Shown here: piece by piece, positions 61,111 through 64,000 of the stretch
Layout of the letters: every line of letters starts with the position of its first letter
Position numbering within the stretch: position 1 is the stretch's first letter
From: Indibacter alkaliphilus LW1
GTDB lineage: Bacteria; Bacteroidota; Bacteroidia; Cytophagales; Cyclobacteriaceae
Reading direction: 5' to 3'
Length of the DNA stretch: 64,000 nucleotides
NCBI RefSeq assembly: GCF_000295935.2
Contig: NZ_ALWO02000033.1
Location: 1 to 64,000, forward strand
Position numbers and translations under genes: made by a program
The notes under the pieces: generated by a model
The model's database searches: none
What the model saw: only the letters and a program-made list of their open reading frames with translations
What the model was told of the DNA's origin: nothing

Positions 61111-61950
61111 ATGCGTGACCGCTTCAATATCAACAATTACAGTAACCTTGGACAAAGAGTCATAACAGCCTTGATCGGGGCAACGATAATAATAGCAGGT
61201 GCTGTTTACAGTCCTTGGGTTTATTTTGTGACATTTGGTCTGATTCTGGGATTTTCCCAAATGGAATTTTACAAACTATCCGGCCTTGACGGAATGCTCC
61301 CACTAAAAAGCTTTGGAACATTTCTTGGTCTTGTGATTTTCAGTCTATCGTTTTTTATAGAAATCGGACATTTGGCCGACAAATACTATTTCCTCATTTT
61401 CCCCTTGGCTTCCTTGGTATTCTTCATCAAACTTTACAGAAAATCCGATAAGAAACCTTTCACTGGAGTGGCTTTCACTTTTCTGGGAATATTCTATGTG
61501 GCGGTACCTTTTGCCATGTTGAATGTAGCGGCATTTTCTGTAGATGAAAACTTTCATTATGAAGTCATTATAGGTTCTTTATTTATACTTTGGGCATCAG
61601 ATACAGGGGCATATTTTGCAGGAACTAAGTTTGGAAAAACCAAGCTTTTCGAAAGAGTATCTCCCAAAAAGTCCTGGGAAGGTTTTCTTGGAGGTGCAGC
61701 TTCCGCATACCTGATCGGCTATGTTCTATCCCGATATTTTAACTCCCTAGCGGAGTGGCAATGGCTCTGTATTGCTACAATAATTATTATAGCCGGTACA
61801 TATGGAGACTTGATAGAGTCGTTGTTTAAGAGAAGTATTGCTATAAAAGACTCTGGGAAAATTCTTCCCGGGCATGGTGGTTTTATGGACCGTTTTGACG
61901 GATTGTTATTATCGGCCCCCTTTATTGCTACCTTTTTGAAAATCTTTTAA
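61111..61950 (+). CDS. cdsA: Phosphatidate cytidylyltransferase
   Basis: Makes CDP-diacylglycerol from phosphatidic acid and CTP. The start at 61111 (MRDRFNINNYSNLGQRVITA) is one base after the DUF2007 stop; an alternative start at 61093 adds 6 residues. About 8 membrane helices and the signature SDTGAYFAG, KTKLFERVSPKKSWEGFLGG, then ILPGHGGFMDRFDGLLLSAP are present. It supplies the CDP-DAG for phosphatidylserine synthesis, consistent with psd nearby. Confidence 0.95.
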   Translation: MRDRFNINNYSNLGQRVITALIGATIIIAGAVYSPWVYFVTFGLILGFSQMEFYKLSGLDGMLPLKSFGTFLGLVIFSLSFFIEIGHLADKYYFLIFPLASLVFFIKLYRKSDKKPFTGVAFTFLGIFYVAVPFAMLNVAAFSVDENFHYEVIIGSLFILWASDTGAYFAGTKFGKTKLFERVSPKKSWEGFLGGAASAYLIGYVLSRYFNSLAEWQWLCIATIIIIAGTYGDLIESLFKRSIAIKDSGKILPGHGGFMDRFDGLLLSAPFIATFLKIF

Positions 61951-62023
61951 AATAACCTCAGTAGAATTAAAAAACTGATTAATATTGTATCATAATTGAA
62001 CAACTCAACTAAATAAACCCAAT

Positions 62024-63301
62024 ATGGCTTACATTGAACCGGCTCCGATCAAGGACAGAGAAAATCCACTGGAGTCAATGATGGAAAGATTTAACCTTGC
62101 AGCCGAAAAACTGGGCCTTTCTGATGAGGTCTACAACGTATTAAAAAACCCTGCCAAACAAGTAATTGTCTCCATTCCGGTGACCATGGACAGTGGAAAA
62201 ATCGAGGTATTTGAAGGAATACGCGTAATCCACTCCAACATCCTTGGCCCGGCAAAGGGAGGAATCCGTTTTGCACCTGATGTTCACCTCGATGAGGTAA
62301 AAGCATTAGCTGCCTGGATGACTTGGAAGTGTGCCGTCGTGGATATACCTTATGGCGGAGGCAAAGGAGGTGTGCGTTGTAATCCAAGAGAAATGTCTGC
62401 GGGTGAAATCGAAAGATTGATGCGCGGCTATACCAAAGCCATGTTGGATGTTTTTGGTCCTGATAAAGATATTCCTGCTCCTGATATGGGAACCGGACCA
62501 AGAGAAATGGCCTGGTTGATGGACGAATATTCCAGAGCCAAAGGAACTACTATCAATGCGGTTGTGACCGGCAAACCTCTTGTCTTGGGTGGTTCACTGG
62601 GAAGAACTGAAGCTACTGGCAGAGGGGTGATGGTTACTGCTTTAGCTGCTATGCAAAAACTGAAAATCAATCCTTTTCAAGCAACATGCGCTGTACAGGG
62701 TTTTGGAAATGTAGGATCTTGGGCTGCACATCTTCTGGAAGAAAGAGGTCTGAAAATAGTAGCTATATCCGATATTTCGGGTGCCTATCACAATGAAAAC
62801 GGCATCAATATCCAAGAAGCTATATCCTATAGGGACAGCAACAAAGGGACGCTTGAAGGTTTCAATGGTGCCGAGAAGCTGTCTGATCCAATGGAGCTTT
62901 TGGAACTGGACGTGGATGTGCTTGTTCCTGCTGCAGTAGAAGATGTGATCACCGTCAAAAATGTTGAAAAGATAAAAGCAAAGCTGATCGTAGAAGGGGC
63001 CAACGGACCAACATCAGCCAAAGCTGATGCTATCATCAATGAAAAAGGCATCATGGCTGTACCAGACATTCTTGCCAATGCAGGCGGAGTGACCGTGTCC
63101 TATTTTGAGTGGGTTCAAAACAGGTTGGGTTACAAGTGGACCGCAGAAAGGGTCAACAGGAGATCTGATAGAATCCTTAAAGATGCCTTTGACCATGTCT
63201 ATGAGGCCTCTCAGAAATACAACGTGCCCATGAGAATAGCCGCCTATATCGTGGCAATAGACAAAGTAGCCAAGACTTACACCTTCAGAGGAGGTTTCTA
63301 A
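62024..63301 (+). CDS. Glu/Leu/Phe/Val dehydrogenase (glutamate dehydrogenase type)
   Basis: A 425-residue protein of GdhA size. The catalytic block WKCAVVDIPYGGGKGGV (~107-123) has the Lys of the GDH signature. PAPDMGTGPREMAWLMDEY and the Rossmann GFGNVGSWAAHLLEERG (~229-245) follow, and the C-terminus is YIVAIDKVAKTYTFRGGF. The family deaminates L-glutamate to 2-oxoglutarate, usually with NAD+ in this subtype (inferred). It stands alone between cdsA and psd with a terminator behind it. Confidence 0.9.
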   Translation: MAYIEPAPIKDRENPLESMMERFNLAAEKLGLSDEVYNVLKNPAKQVIVSIPVTMDSGKIEVFEGIRVIHSNILGPAKGGIRFAPDVHLDEVKALAAWMTWKCAVVDIPYGGGKGGVRCNPREMSAGEIERLMRGYTKAMLDVFGPDKDIPAPDMGTGPREMAWLMDEYSRAKGTTINAVVTGKPLVLGGSLGRTEATGRGVMVTALAAMQKLKINPFQATCAVQGFGNVGSWAAHLLEERGLKIVAISDISGAYHNENGINIQEAISYRDSNKGTLEGFNGAEKLSDPMELLELDVDVLVPAAVEDVITVKNVEKIKAKLIVEGANGPTSAKADAIINEKGIMAVPDILANAGGVTVSYFEWVQNRLGYKWTAERVNRRSDRILKDAFDHVYEASQKYNVPMRIAAYIVAIDKVAKTYTFRGGF

Positions 63302-63330
63302 ATTTCAGAAAACTATTCTTTACTATATTT

Positions 63331-63365
63331 GGGGTGTGGGAGACAAAAACTTTCACACCCCTTTT
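63331..63365 (+). terminator. Rho-independent terminator after the dehydrogenase gene
   Basis: GGGGTGTG (63331-63338) / CACACCCC (63354-63361) with a loop of about 15 nt and TTTT. It is only 13 bases before the psd start and the 5' flank contains TATATTTG (63324-63331), so the two signals are interleaved. Confidence 0.75.
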
Positions 63366-63377
63366 AAATTCACAGCT

Positions 63378-64000
63378 ATGACAATACACAGAGAAGGACG
63401 CCAACTATTATTTTGGCTATTATTGATACTTACTGGTCTTAATTATGCCTTGTATTACTTTTTCCCTGGTCATGAAACCATGCTCAACTTGGTCTTGTTG
63501 GCATCGATCGTTTTATACCTGATTATTCTTCAGTTTTTCAGAAACCCAATCATCAAATTACCCAATCAAGAGGGATTGGTGTATGCTCCGGCAGATGGAA
63601 AGGTCGTGGTGATAGAAGAAACTGAGGAAACCGAATATTTGAATGAAAAAAGAAAACAGATTTCTATCTTCATGTCTCCGATCAATGTTCATGTCAACCG
63701 CTCCCCTGTGGCAGGCATTGTAGAGTATTTCAAATACCACCCTGGAAAGTATCTGGTAGCCTGGCATCCAAAATCGAGCTTTGAAAATGAGAGAACCACC
63801 ATGGTCATCAAACAGCCCAATGGTACTAAGATTCTGGTAAGGCAGATTGCAGGCGCCTTGGCCAGAAGGATTAAATGGTATGTAGACAAAGGTAGTCCTT
63901 TGGCCCAAGGAGGTGAATTTGGTTTTATCAAGTTCGGATCAAGGGTTGATGTTTTCTTGCCTTTGGATGCGGAGGTTTTGGTCAATATCGATGAAAAAAC
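63378..64000 (+). CDS. psd: Phosphatidylserine decarboxylase-family protein (cut by window end)
   Basis: The first 207 residues, open to the window end. Two N-terminal hydrophobic segments (LLFWLLLILTGLNYALYYFF, then LNLVLLASIVLYLIILQFF) are followed by the PSD core: YAPADGKVVVIEETEETEY, ISIFMSPINVHVNRSPVAGI, HPKSSFENERT, and IKFGSRVDVFLPLDAEV near the end. The FGSR sequence contains the Gly-Ser bond where the proenzyme self-cleaves. It decarboxylates phosphatidylserine to phosphatidylethanolamine. The C-terminus lies outside the window. Confidence 0.9.
   Translation, partial: MTIHREGRQLLFWLLLILTGLNYALYYFFPGHETMLNLVLLASIVLYLIILQFFRNPIIKLPNQEGLVYAPADGKVVVIEETEETEYLNEKRKQISIFMSPINVHVNRSPVAGIVEYFKYHPGKYLVAWHPKSSFENERTTMVIKQPNGTKILVRQIAGALARRIKWYVDKGSPLAQGGEFGFIKFGSRVDVFLPLDAEVLVNIDEK

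Overview
The window looks like a chromosomal segment of a Bacteroidota bacterium, most likely Cytophagales/Cyclobacteriaceae (Algoriphagus-like). This rests on protein families typical of the phylum: BshC, DUF3810, DUF4105, a CarboxypepD_reg/plug protein, a C-terminal T9SS-like sorting domain, a PorT-like barrel and a stand-alone MnmD. Several promoters also fit the Bacteroidota TTG-N20-TAnnTTTG pattern. The placement is by pattern recognition; no database was searched.

Layout. 1-15.6 kb is mostly core: a hairpin-repeat cluster, ygfA-bshC, a decayed copper ATPase end with a small HMA protein, an M16 peptidase, ispF-mnmD, a DUF3810 metallopeptidase, a NifU-like protein, two envelope proteins, gltX, and the conserved rpsP-rimM-trmD-rplS operon. 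15.6-30 kb is accessory. It opens with an intact tRNA-Arg(CCT), two broken copies of it interrupted by 28-bp tandem repeats, and a GIY-YIG ORF whose stop codon lies inside a tRNA fragment. A HEPN protein with an unknown partner, an XRE regulator and a SIR2-HerA-PD-(D/E)XK operon follow, with a TIGR02391/HEPN gene downstream. Then come pseudogene debris, an HNH-like protein and a HigBA locus with a duplicated, frameshifted antitoxin.

30-40 kb is catabolic: a GntP permease facing a cytochrome/epimerase/SDR operon, then a GntP-RidA-M19 dipeptidase set with a MITE-like element between the last two genes. 40.3-43.2 kb holds the most unusual structure. Three copies of an attC-like palindromic repeat each lie just downstream of a minus-strand gene unit (KilA-N protein; toxin-antitoxin pair; secreted protein). 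The toxin-antitoxin unit is bounded by perfectly complementary 10-mers, as expected of an integron cassette, but no integrase is in the window.

43.4-64 kb returns to core and envelope genes: a T9SS-type secreted protein, DUF4105, uvrB, parDE, an AlbA_2 protein, a PLP deaminase, rluD, two tRNA-like RNA elements with their own terminators, a giant AsmA-like protein with six ~174-residue repeats, an EamA transporter, dusB, a CPBP protease, a DUF2007-type protein, cdsA, glutamate dehydrogenase, and a psd gene cut by the window end.

Functional reading. Core parts cover translation (gltX, rpsP operon, mnmD, rluD, dusB), isoprenoid and phospholipid synthesis (ispF, cdsA, psd), thiol chemistry (bshC) and repair (uvrB). 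The accessory parts look like a defence/toxin island and a small cassette array. Leads for follow-up are the attC-like array, the tRNA-Arg/28-bp-repeat/GIY-YIG locus, the SIR2-HerA-nuclease operon, and the tRNA-like RNAs.
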